Below the pieces are notes generated by a model. The model had not been told where the DNA came from. It made no database searches and worked only from the letters and a program-made list of their open reading frames with translations. A stretch of DNA of 7,319 nucleotides from Ruminococcus sp. UBA1780 (GTDB lineage: Bacteria; Bacillota; Clostridia; Oscillospirales; Ruminococcaceae), in assembly GCA_002315235.1 (NCBI GenBank), contig DCGK01000079.1:23875-31193 (forward strand), given 5' to 3'. The position numbers and the translations under genes are program-made. Within the stretch, counting starts at the first letter, position 1. Every line of letters starts with the position of its first letter. Of the stretch, positions 1-6,600 are shown piece after piece.

Positions 1-28
1 TGTACGCCAGACTTAATCAGTGTTTCCC

Positions 29-57
29 TTGATTTTAATTTGATGATATGTTAAACT
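29..57 (+). promoter_or_regulatory. Probable sigma-A promoter for the VanY-like lipoprotein gene
   Basis: A TTGATT -35 box (29-34) is followed by a 17-base spacer and a TAAACT -10 box (52-57). A TG dinucleotide one base upstream (49-50) makes it an extended -10. The predicted transcript would start near 64 and leave a leader of about 70 bases. The -10 matches consensus at only 4 of 6 positions, but the spacing and TGn support it, and two other promoters in this window share the same design. This is a motif reading only. Confidence 0.55.
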
Positions 58-124
58 AGATATATTGATTTTTTTGACAGTCAGAGCAGTATCAGACTTT
101 TTCTGAAAACTGCATTTACTTAAC

Positions 125-129
125 AGGAG
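125..129 (+). promoter_or_regulatory. Ribosome binding site of the VanY-like gene
   Basis: AGGAG lies seven bases before the ATG at 137, which is ideal spacing. It fixes the start just ahead of a proper lipoprotein signal peptide. Confidence 0.85.
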
Positions 130-136
130 TACAGAT

Positions 137-1210
137 ATGAACAAAAAATTACCGGCAGTGATTTTATCACTTTCTATGCTGTTTGCAGGCGCATCATGTT
201 CTGAAAAGAATATCCCTGCTGAAGAAGAACCGGCTGCGGAAGCTGTTACAGAGCAGGCTGAGCAGTTACAGGAAGAAGAATCACCGGTTCAGAATGAACC
301 TGAAGATAACGAATTTATAGACAATGCATGGGCAGCATTCCTTGTGAGTCCTGCTCAGCCGGCATATACAAAGGCAGAGGACGGATACAGAATTCTTGAT
401 GTTCTCTGTAAAGACAGTGTCATCGGGGATATAGCTTCAATGTCCAGGGATGCTCAGGCACCTGAGGATACGATGGCTTATGACGATAAAGTAATTACTG
501 CCGGAGGTCCGGTAAGCACCGGAAATCTTGCATACGGAAGACTTGCAGAGATACCTCAGTCATATCTTGATGCCATGGTTGCTCAGATGAAGGAAGACAT
601 AGGATATGAATACGGCGAACACAGCAAGGGCGCCGGTATGGGTTACAGAACGTTTTACCAGGCTTCGTATGATTCAGAAAACGGCGGCCTTCAGGTAAAT
701 CAGGAGAACGGATACTGGGCAAGAACTCTCGGTGCGTATTCAGAGCACTGTGCCGGTGTTGCGATTGACTTTGATATTTCATACGATAACAGTGAGTACA
801 TTTCTGCTGCCGGAAGGTGGAACAGAGGGGAAAAAACTCCGGCAAACGTTGAGTTTACATGGCTGGCTGACAATGCTCACAAGTATGGTTTTATCTGGCG
901 TTTCAAAATTGACGGATCTTCAGATTCATTTTACGGTATGAAGACAGGTACGATCAGAGAAGGCTGGCACTGGAGATTTGTAGGTGTTTACAATGCGACA
1001 AAGTTCTGGGAGGCCTGTGCTTCAGATACTGACGGAGACGGTACTCCTGAAGGATACACAACCAATGACAACTATATCTGGGAAGACTATTATGTTGAAA
1101 ATATTCACGGAAACGCGAGATATCCTCAGGATATGCTTGAAGCGTTCACAAAGTTCTATAATTCTCCTGAAGGCACCCGATGCTCATATGATGAATATAT
1201 CAGCAGATAA
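137..1210 (+). CDS. VanY/M15B-family D-alanyl-D-alanine carboxypeptidase lipoprotein
   Basis: This 357-residue secreted zinc peptidase is predicted to remove the terminal D-Ala from peptidoglycan stem peptides on the outer face of the membrane. Residues 1-20 are a signal peptide (two Lys, then a hydrophobic stretch) ending in GAS before Cys21, the likely lipid-anchored residue. The -3 Gly of this lipobox is slightly unusual. An acidic Glu/Gln/Pro linker fills about 22-60. The M15B signatures are clear: Arg171 and Gln175 in a GYRTFYQ segment, the zinc motif SxHxxGxAxD with Ser202, His204 and Asp211, and EGWHW with catalytic Glu275 and zinc ligand His278. About 75 residues follow His278, more than I expect for a minimal VanY domain. 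They include an Asp-rich DTDGDG loop at 297-302. The gene stands alone between its own promoter and a downstream hairpin. The family call is firm. The exact substrate (D-Ala-D-Ala, or an L,D- or other endopeptidase activity within M15) is inferred. Confidence 0.92.
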   Translation: MNKKLPAVILSLSMLFAGASCSEKNIPAEEEPAAEAVTEQAEQLQEEESPVQNEPEDNEFIDNAWAAFLVSPAQPAYTKAEDGYRILDVLCKDSVIGDIASMSRDAQAPEDTMAYDDKVITAGGPVSTGNLAYGRLAEIPQSYLDAMVAQMKEDIGYEYGEHSKGAGMGYRTFYQASYDSENGGLQVNQENGYWARTLGAYSEHCAGVAIDFDISYDNSEYISAAGRWNRGEKTPANVEFTWLADNAHKYGFIWRFKIDGSSDSFYGMKTGTIREGWHWRFVGVYNATKFWEACASDTDGDGTPEGYTTNDNYIWEDYYVENIHGNARYPQDMLEAFTKFYNSPEGTRCSYDEYISR

Positions 1211-1256
1211 TTAAACACAGTTATTACACGGTAATCGTGCCCCTGCGGATAAAATT

Positions 1257-1298
1257 CAGCGCAGCAAAGATACGTATTTACGAAGCTTTGCTGCGCTG
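1257..1298. terminator. Perfect 13-bp stem-loop after the VanY-like gene; possible terminator
   Basis: CAGCGCAGCAAAG (1257-1269) and its exact reverse complement (1286-1298) flank a 16-base loop that itself contains the palindrome TACGTA. The GC-rich stem 47 bases after the stop suits a transcription end. On the + strand no clean T-run follows (TCTGTATTGTAT). Read on the - strand, the stem is followed by AATTTTAT. It may be a weak or Rho-assisted terminator, a 3'-end stabiliser, or a copy of a dispersed repeat. Confidence 0.45.
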
Positions 1299-1334
1299 TC
1301 TGTATTGTATCATGGACTTTTCAGCAGATCCGTT

Positions 1335-1368
1335 TTTTCTGTTCTTCTGTAAAACAGAATTCAGAAAA
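1335..1368. repeat. AT-rich two-part imperfect hairpin
   Basis: The outer arms TTTTCTG (1335-1341) and CAGAAAA (1362-1368) enclose the inner arms TTCTGT (1345-1350) and ACAGAA (1354-1359), with a small internal loop between them and a three-base AAA loop at the tip. That gives 13 pairs in all. No T-run follows on either strand, so it is not an obvious terminator. It ends about 40 bases upstream of the next -35 box. Function is unknown, and in AT-rich DNA it could be chance. Confidence 0.35.
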
Positions 1369-1410
1369 CCGCGTTCAAAAACAGGAATATGAAAAAATGC
1401 ACAAAAACTA

Positions 1411-1439
1411 TTGATTTCAAAACGAAAATATGGTATAAT
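1411..1439 (+). promoter_or_regulatory. Strong sigma-A promoter for the PHP/TSCPD/YdcF genes
   Basis: TTGATT (1411-1416), a 17-base spacer and a perfect TATAAT (1434-1439), preceded by TG at 1431-1432, make an extended -10 promoter. Transcription should start near 1446, about 67 bases before the PHP start codon. A TTG at 1411 could be read as an upstream in-frame start for the PHP gene. That TTG is the -35 box itself, which argues against it. Confidence 0.8.
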
Positions 1440-1496
1440 TTTAAAGATAATATTTGTGAACGAATGTTTCATAAATTATCATATTGCAGTTTTTGC

Positions 1497-1501
1497 GGAG
1501 G
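1497..1501 (+). promoter_or_regulatory. Ribosome binding site deciding the PHP gene start
   Basis: GGAGG lies 11 bases before the ATG at 1513. The spacing is slightly long, but the site is strong and is the only one near. It selects the start that begins directly with the PHP metal motif. Confidence 0.75.
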
Positions 1502-1512
1502 TTAAGAGAAAA

Positions 1513-2358
1513 ATGAAAATAGATCTGCATTGTCATACAACATTGTCTGACGGATCGCTTGGCATAGAAGATGTTATTGCCCAGGCAAAGAAAACAGGGA
1601 TTGATGTTCTGTCAATTACAGACCATGATACGCTTTCATCATATTCAAGGGCTGCTGTTCTTGCAGAAAGATACGGAGTAAGAGTAATTCAGGGCGTGGA
1701 GATGTCAGCATGGGACAAGGAGAGAAACCGGAAGGTTCATATTCTTTGCTATGCTCCGAAGAAGCCTGACAGACTTGAAGGACTCTGCCTTAAGTGCTGT
1801 GAAATAAGAAAAGCCTGCTCAAAGGAAATGATAGCAAAGGTAATGGAACGTTTCCCTATAAGTGAGGAAAGTGTTCTTAAACATGCAACAGGAAGCAAAA
1901 GTATTTTTAAGTCACATATTATGAGAGCTCTTATCGAGTATGGCTATGCACTTGAGTTTTACGGTGCACTTAATGATGAGCTTTTTAATCTTGAAAACGG
2001 AAGCTGTCTTGTTGAACGTGAGTATCCGGACGTAAAGTTTGTTCTTGAGCTCATTCGCTCTGCCCGCGGCGTATCTGTTATGGCGCATCCGGCACAGTAC
2101 AATAATATTGAGCTTCTTGAAGAGCTTGCAGCGGAAGGCAAGATTGACGGCGTTGAGATTGGTCATTATACAACTGATTCTGAGTCAGAAAAGAAACTCA
2201 GAGAGATTGCTGAAAAGTATGACCTTATTGTAACAGGCGGTTCTGATTTTCACGGCCTTTACAACGCAAAGCCTTCTCATATCGGAAGCTTTACAACATC
2301 AAAGGACAACTTTGACAAGATCATAAGGCTCTCAAACAAGAGAGCTCTTGAGCACTGA
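1513..2358 (+). CDS. PHP-domain phosphoesterase (TrpH/YciV-like)
   Basis: This 281-residue cytosolic metal-dependent phosphoesterase belongs to the polymerase-and-histidinol-phosphatase superfamily. Probable metal ligands, in order, are His6 and His8 (LHCHTTLSDG), Asp13, Asp37-His38 (ITDHDT), Glu63 (GVEMS), His76 (VHILCY), His135 (SHIMRAL), His192 (AHPAQ), and Asp245 and His247 (GGSDFHG). This full set and the length fit the TrpH/YciV branch, whose studied members act on 3',5'-nucleoside bisphosphates and on short RNA 5' ends (RNase AM). I therefore infer a role in nucleotide or RNA turnover, but the substrate cannot be read from sequence. The start at 1513 places the first metal motif at residue 4 as usual for the family. 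An in-frame upstream TTG at 1411 would add 34 residues that overlap the promoter. It is probably the first gene of an operon with the TSCPD and YdcF-like genes, with a hairpin in between. Confidence 0.9.
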   Translation: MKIDLHCHTTLSDGSLGIEDVIAQAKKTGIDVLSITDHDTLSSYSRAAVLAERYGVRVIQGVEMSAWDKERNRKVHILCYAPKKPDRLEGLCLKCCEIRKACSKEMIAKVMERFPISEESVLKHATGSKSIFKSHIMRALIEYGYALEFYGALNDELFNLENGSCLVEREYPDVKFVLELIRSARGVSVMAHPAQYNNIELLEELAAEGKIDGVEIGHYTTDSESEKKLREIAEKYDLIVTGGSDFHGLYNAKPSHIGSFTTSKDNFDKIIRLSNKRALEH

Positions 2359-2376
2359 AAATAAAGAAAAGATAAG

Positions 2377-2408
2377 CTGATGAAAATGTTTTTTTCATCA
2401 GTGCTTTT
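2377..2408 (+). terminator. Hairpin between the PHP and TSCPD genes; possible attenuator or leaky terminator
   Basis: CTGATGAAAA (2377-2386) and TTTTCATCAG (2392-2401) form a perfect 10-bp stem with a 5-base loop. TGCTTTT follows, so a short T-tract is present. The stem is AT-rich and thus weak, and it starts 18 bases after the PHP stop codon. No strong promoter is visible between it and the TSCPD gene. It more likely modulates read-through, or protects the 3' end of the first message, than ends transcription fully. Confidence 0.45.
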
Positions 2409-2418
2409 CATATACATA

Positions 2419-2424
2419 AGGAGG
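2419..2424 (+). promoter_or_regulatory. Consensus ribosome binding site of the TSCPD gene
   Basis: A perfect AGGAGG lies seven bases upstream of the ATG at 2432. It is the strongest ribosome site in the window and suggests high translation of this small protein. Confidence 0.9.
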
Positions 2425-2431
2425 AGTAATT

Positions 2432-2674
2432 ATGAACGTAAACTTTACACCAAGAGGCGTATGTTCAAGAAACATGACATTTGATATCGAAGATGGTGTT
2501 ATCAGAAACCTTAAGGTTATGGGCGGATGCAACGGTAACCTCAAGGGTATTGCAGCTCTTGTTGAAGGCATGAAGGCAGAAGACGCCATTGCAAGACTTG
2601 AAGGCATTGACTGCAACGGCAAGGGTACATCATGTCCGGACCAGCTTGCAAAAGCTATAAAGGCTAATATCTGA
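2432..2674 (+). CDS. TSCPD domain-containing small protein (TIGR03905-like)
   Basis: This 80-residue protein matches the stand-alone TSCPD family (TIGR03905), small Firmicutes proteins related to the C-terminal TSCPD region of B12-dependent ribonucleotide reductases. The name motif Thr-Ser-Cys-Pro-Asp is at 66-70. Four cysteines, Cys11 (GVCSR), Cys33 (GGCNGN), Cys61 (DCNGKG) and Cys68, are well placed to bind a metal or to act in thiol chemistry. No signal peptide or membrane helix is present, so it is cytosolic. Length is as expected for the stand-alone family. Its molecular function is not established. It has a very strong ribosome site, and its TGA stop shares its A with the ATG of the YdcF-like gene, so the two are translationally coupled. 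Confidence 0.9.
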   Translation: MNVNFTPRGVCSRNMTFDIEDGVIRNLKVMGGCNGNLKGIAALVEGMKAEDAIARLEGIDCNGKGTSCPDQLAKAIKANI

Positions 2675-3450
2675 TGTTTCATATAGAAAACGGTATTTTA
2701 AGGTTTGCCGGCGCAGCAGTTTGTGCTGCAGCCGGTGTTCTTTTTATTATGCCGGTGGGACTGGGAATAAAAAATATCGGAAACATGTTCGGGCTTGCTG
2801 TATCAGTATTCTTTTTTCTGTTTTTCATGTTCAACGGAGCGGTTTCAAAGCTGCTGGGCAGACTGTGGCAGACAGGTGCGGGGAAGGTATTTGTTTCTGC
2901 GCTGACTGTATTTTTTGCAGTCGGTTTTCTTTCTGCTGCGATTATGTCAGTTTTTATGTTAAGGGCAGCTGCTGACAAGCCATCGGAAGCACGTACGGCA
3001 GTTCTTCTCGGATGCAAGGTCAGGGGAACTGTACCGAGTCTTATGCTTGGAAGGAGACTTGAGGCGGCTTTTGAGTATCTTAACGAATTTCCGGAGGCGT
3101 GCATTGTTGTATCAGGCGGTCAGGGTGAAGGAGAAGATATTTCTGAAGCGCAGTGTATGAAGGAATATCTGGTTAGGAAAGGAATTTCCGAAGACAGAAT
3201 AGTAATGGAGGACAGATCAACTGATACCGGGGAGAATATAAGGTTTTCAAAGGAGCTCCTCGATTCGGTGAATGCCGGTAATGAAATAGTAATCATTACA
3301 GATTCATTTCACCAGTTCCGTGCTTCACTGATTGCCTCAAAGCTTGGATTAAAAACTGACGCTGTAAGTGCCGCAACACCGTATTATCTGCTTCCGACCT
3401 ACTGGGTTCGCGAGTGGTTCGGTATTATTGAGCAGATTTTTTTAAAATAA
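2674..3450 (+). CDS. YdcF/SanA/ElyC family (DUF218) membrane protein
   Basis: This 258-residue protein has an N-terminal membrane part and a DUF218 domain. Hydrophobic segments lie at about 10-32, 38-56 and 71-96, the last leading into the soluble domain. DUF218 hallmarks follow: AVLLGCKV with a downstream GRRLEAA (109-132), VVSGGQGEGE (145-154), EDRSTDTGEN (179-188) and IITDSFHQFRA (207-217). Family members such as SanA and ElyC are linked to envelope integrity and peptidoglycan or lipid-carrier metabolism, while YdcF itself binds S-adenosylmethionine. The reaction here is unknown. Assignment to the family is firm and to a subgroup is not. The start codon overlaps the TSCPD stop in TGATG. 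A weak AAGG (2660-2663) ten bases upstream may help re-initiation. An intrinsic terminator closes the operon 35 bases after the stop. Confidence 0.88.
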   Translation: MFHIENGILRFAGAAVCAAAGVLFIMPVGLGIKNIGNMFGLAVSVFFFLFFMFNGAVSKLLGRLWQTGAGKVFVSALTVFFAVGFLSAAIMSVFMLRAAADKPSEARTAVLLGCKVRGTVPSLMLGRRLEAAFEYLNEFPEACIVVSGGQGEGEDISEAQCMKEYLVRKGISEDRIVMEDRSTDTGENIRFSKELLDSVNAGNEIVIITDSFHQFRASLIASKLGLKTDAVSAATPYYLLPTYWVREWFGIIEQIFLK

Positions 3451-3485
3451 AGGTTATATTTTTTTTCATTCACTGTATTTTTACG

Positions 3486-3522
3486 GACATTCCTGCAGAA
3501 AGCGGGGATGTCTTTTCATTTT
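3486..3522 (+). terminator. Intrinsic terminator of the PHP/TSCPD/YdcF operon
   Basis: An 11-bp stem (3486-3496 with 3502-3512, including two G-T pairs) closes a five-base AGAAA loop. It is followed at once by TTTTCATTTT. Location just after the YdcF-like stop and before a new promoter supports real termination. It separates the envelope operon from the EssC unit. Confidence 0.8.
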
Positions 3523-3593
3523 GATATAAAAATGTTTCAAAATCAAAAATTTCACGAAAACAGTAACAAATTATGCCTTATTTTTTTATATCA
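3522..3593. repeat. 11-bp inverted repeat upstream of the essC promoter
   Basis: TGATATAAAAA (3522-3532) and its exact reverse complement TTTTTATATCA (3583-3593) are 50 bases apart. The right arm ends seven bases before the essC -35 box. A partial third copy, TGATATAA (3621-3628), forms part of the -10 region itself. The arms could be binding half-sites for a regulator or a chance match in AT-rich DNA. The sequence alone cannot tell. Confidence 0.4.
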
Positions 3594-3600
3594 CTGATAA

Positions 3601-3629
3601 TTGAAGGCAGTTTTATATTATGATATAAT
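3601..3629 (+). promoter_or_regulatory. Extended -10 promoter of the EssC-like gene
   Basis: TTGAAG (3601-3606), a 17-base spacer and TATAAT (3624-3629), with TG at 3621-3622, form an extended -10 promoter. The expected start near 3636 gives a leader of about 40 bases. It sits directly downstream of the terminator of the previous operon, so the EssC-like gene begins a new transcription unit. Confidence 0.78.
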
Positions 3630-3665
3630 TGTAGTTGTGAAATCTTGAGTTTACACTATATTTAC

Positions 3666-3673
3666 AGGCAGGA
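3666..3673 (+). promoter_or_regulatory. Ribosome binding site of the EssC-like gene
   Basis: AGGCAGGA holds two partial sites. The first AGG (3666-3668) is eight bases from the ATG at 3677 and is the better spaced. The AGGA (3670-3673) is only three bases away. The site is weaker than that of the TSCPD gene, consistent with modest expression of a membrane motor. Confidence 0.6.
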
Positions 3674-3676
3674 ATT

Positions 3677-6600
3677 ATGTATTATACAATATATCTTAAC
3701 ATAAAGGAAAGCGTAACGGAACATCTGCTGCCTTCAGGTACGGAAACATTCTTCAGAGCTGATATTTCTTCGGCGGCGGGAAGAAAAAACTGCTTTGTTT
3801 CACTGGAGAAAACAGACGGAGTCTGGAGAATAATAAACGACAGAAATATACTTGTGCAGGGAAACGGTATCATTGAACCGGGAAAATGCACGGAGTTTGA
3901 AATAAAAAGCACAGTGCTTACAGGTGCGTTGTTTGTGTCTGAACGTGAGGTACTGAATGACGGATTTGACCGCTTCAGTCTCAGTGACAGTATAACCATA
4001 GGAAGCAGCACTGACTGTGATATAACTGCGTCGGGAAGGTTTGTCAGCAGAAAGCATGCGGAAATAATCTGTACGGAAGACAGATGTATAATTAAAAATT
4101 TCAGCGAAAACGGAATATATATCAACGGCTGCAGAGCGGAAAATGAATGTCAGCTGAAGATGTTTGATACAGTCTGGATATTCGGACTGAAGCTTGTGTT
4201 CCTCGGAGGCTGCATCGCTGTTCAGAAAAGCTCAGGAGTTGTTTCGGGAATTAATGAAACGCAGGATATTATTTATGAGAAGGGTACGATAAGAAAGCAC
4301 CGGGGTAAAAATTCAGAGAAGGTACAGGATGTTTTTTCTGATGCTGAACCTGAAACAGCTGAGATTTTTCCATACGAACCGGATAACGGGAGAAATACTG
4401 ATTCAGAATTTTCGGATATTCTGAAAACTTCGGTACCTGCTTCTGCAGTTCTTTCAGCAGCTGCGGTTCTGGGCGGAGGCTTTTCCATACCGATTGCGGC
4501 AACCCTGTTTGCGGGAAGCACTGCTGTAATTTCGGGACTTTGGTTTTCAGCAAGGTCACTTTCAGAAAAAAACAGAAGAAAAAATGATGAGGAGCGCAGA
4601 AATAAATATATTCTGAACTGCTTGCAGGAGATTGAAGACAAACAGGAAAGATATCGTAAGCTGATGAACGGAAGATATCCCGGAGCGGAAAAGGCGTTTT
4701 CCCTGTTCAGAAAAAACGGAACAAAGCTGCGCAGAGCGGGTGATAAAGATTTTCTCAGACTAAGAATATGCACAGGTCAGTCTGATTTCAGCAGTCTTAT
4801 AGATATAAAAAAGGAATGTTCACATGAAATAAGAGAGCTTTCAGAGAAATATTCAACTGTATCCGAAATGCCGCTGACAGCGGATTTCAGAAGTGAAAAA
4901 CTTATTCACGTTTCCGGAACGGCCGGGAAGATTGCTGCATTTATACGTGGACTTTCAGTTCAGACAGCTGTATTTCACAGTGCGGCAGATGTTAAACTTG
5001 CTTTTATTATGAGTGAAGAAATGAAGTCAGAACTGCGTTTTGCCGGATGGCTTCCCCATGTATATGATGATGAAAAAATATTCAGATTCTGTTCAGACAG
5101 TGATGATTCAGCAGAGTTCGTAACAGAAAAACTGAGTGAAGTTTTCAGAACAAGAGCAGCTGGGAGATGTGTGAATACTCATCCGCATTATATTGTTTTC
5201 ATTTGCGGTGAAGTAACTGCGGCTGAGCAGATGATACGAAAATATTCACATCCGGAAACTGAAAACGGAATTACATTTGTTCAGTGTATAGTTACAGATG
5301 ATGATAAGATAAAAATATCAGGTGAACAGTTCAGGATTGAAACAGACAGCGCCGATATTATCAGTCAGGAAAATGCCATTTCCCTTGCACGACTGAAACT
5401 TGCGGGAAGTGAAAGTAATGAAAAATCAATACCTGTTCCTTCCTCGCTTTCGTTTCTTGAAATGTATCAGTATACCAGTACTGATCCTGAAAATCTTTCA
5501 CATAATTATTCTGAAGGAAAAAGCAGAAACGGAATCTGCGCTCTTCTCGGTGTCGGGCATGACAGAAAACCATTTTATCTTGATATTCACGAAACAGGAT
5601 ACGGACCTCACGGATTAATTGCAGGCACAACAGGTTCCGGCAAATCAGAGCTCATACAGACATTTATTCTTTCCCTTGCTCTGGGGTACAGTCCTGATGA
5701 ACTTGCGTTTGTGCTTATTGATTACAAGGGCGGCGGAATGTCACGTGTATTTGAAAAACTTCCTCATACAGCAGGTATTCTTACTAATCTTGAGGACAGT
5801 GCAGGTGATACTGACAGAATTCTTGTTTCGCTTTCAAGTGAAATAAAAAGAAGACAGATTGTTCTGAAAAACAGCGGGGTAAGTCATATTGATGCTTATG
5901 CAGGACTTTACAGTGACGGAAAAGCTGATGAGCCTCTGCCTCATGTTATTATCGTATGCGATGAGTTTGCTGAACTGAGAAGGGAACAGCCTGAGTTTAT
6001 AAGTCAGCTTGTGAGTATTTCACGTGTGGGCAGAAGTCTTGGTATACATCTTATTCTGGCAACCCAGAGACCCTCAGGAGTTGTTGATGATGAAATAAAA
6101 AGCAACTCGGGATTCAGGATATGCCTTAAGGTACAGGACAGAAATGACAGCAGTGAGATTCTTGGAAAGCCGGATGCAGCTGAGATTACAAATACCGGAC
6201 GTGCATATATCCAGGCGCCCGGAATATATGAGGAAGTTCAGACAGGTTACTCAGGTGCTGAGTACTGCATGAACGGTTCAGGTAAAAATGCAGTAATGAT
6301 TGATTTCTGCGCACGTCCTGTTAATGTTACAGAGAGTAATGAAAAAACGAAAAGTATTACGGAAACCGAAATGCTTACTGACAGAATATGCAGATTCTGC
6401 AGTGAAAACGGTATACGTCAGGCACGTAAACTATGGACAGAGCCTCTTGAGAAAATAATTCACAGCAGCGACGTTTCCAGCTTCGGAAAAACTGATTTCA
6501 GCCGTGGACTTGTTTTCTGCGCAGGTGTCTGTGATGACCCTGAAAATCAGAAAATGTATCCTGCGGAATTTAATCTTTACGATACCGGAAATATTATTGC

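Larger units (their letters stand above)
1211..1512. other. Gene-free spacer (302 bases)
   Basis: No credible gene is seen on either strand. From left to right it holds a small weak stem near 1223-1239, a perfect 13-bp stem (1257-1298), an AT-rich two-part hairpin (1335-1368), a strong extended -10 promoter (1411-1439), an AT-rich leader and a ribosome site (1497-1501). The two hairpins lie between the end of one gene and the promoter of the next, so they may punctuate transcription. Confidence 0.7.

Noticed and set aside
74..79. Consensus TTGACA as a second promoter for the VanY-like gene
   Set aside because: At 16-18 bases downstream only CTTTTT-like sequence is found, so no -10 box accompanies it.
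495..845. 116-residue - strand frame within the VanY-like gene
   Set aside because: It is antisense to the catalytic core of a clear M15B protein.
1013..1060. Dockerin module for cellulosome attachment in the VanY-like protein
   Set aside because: Only one DxDxDG loop is present. A dockerin needs two such repeats with characteristic helices.
1278..1472. 64-residue reading frame on the - strand in the spacer
   Set aside because: It overlaps both hairpins and the + strand promoter, and shows no recognisable domain. It is a chance frame.
1411..1512. TTG start at 1411 giving the PHP protein 34 extra N-terminal residues
   Set aside because: The TTG is the -35 box and TATAAT lies inside the extension, so it would be untranscribed. 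GGAGG and the PHP metal motif both point to the ATG at 1513.
3522..3530. TGATATAAA as an extra extended -10 promoter
   Set aside because: The matching -35 position falls in the GC-rich arm of the terminator (GCGGGG), and a better promoter lies 100 bases downstream.
3682..4125. 147-residue - strand frame over the FHA region
   Set aside because: It is antisense to the FHA motifs of the EssC-like protein and has no domain of its own.
4269..4773. Two overlapping - strand frames of 96 and 166 residues
   Set aside because: They lie opposite the membrane and helix part of the EssC-like gene, whose frame is continuous and conserved. They look like low-complexity shadow translations.
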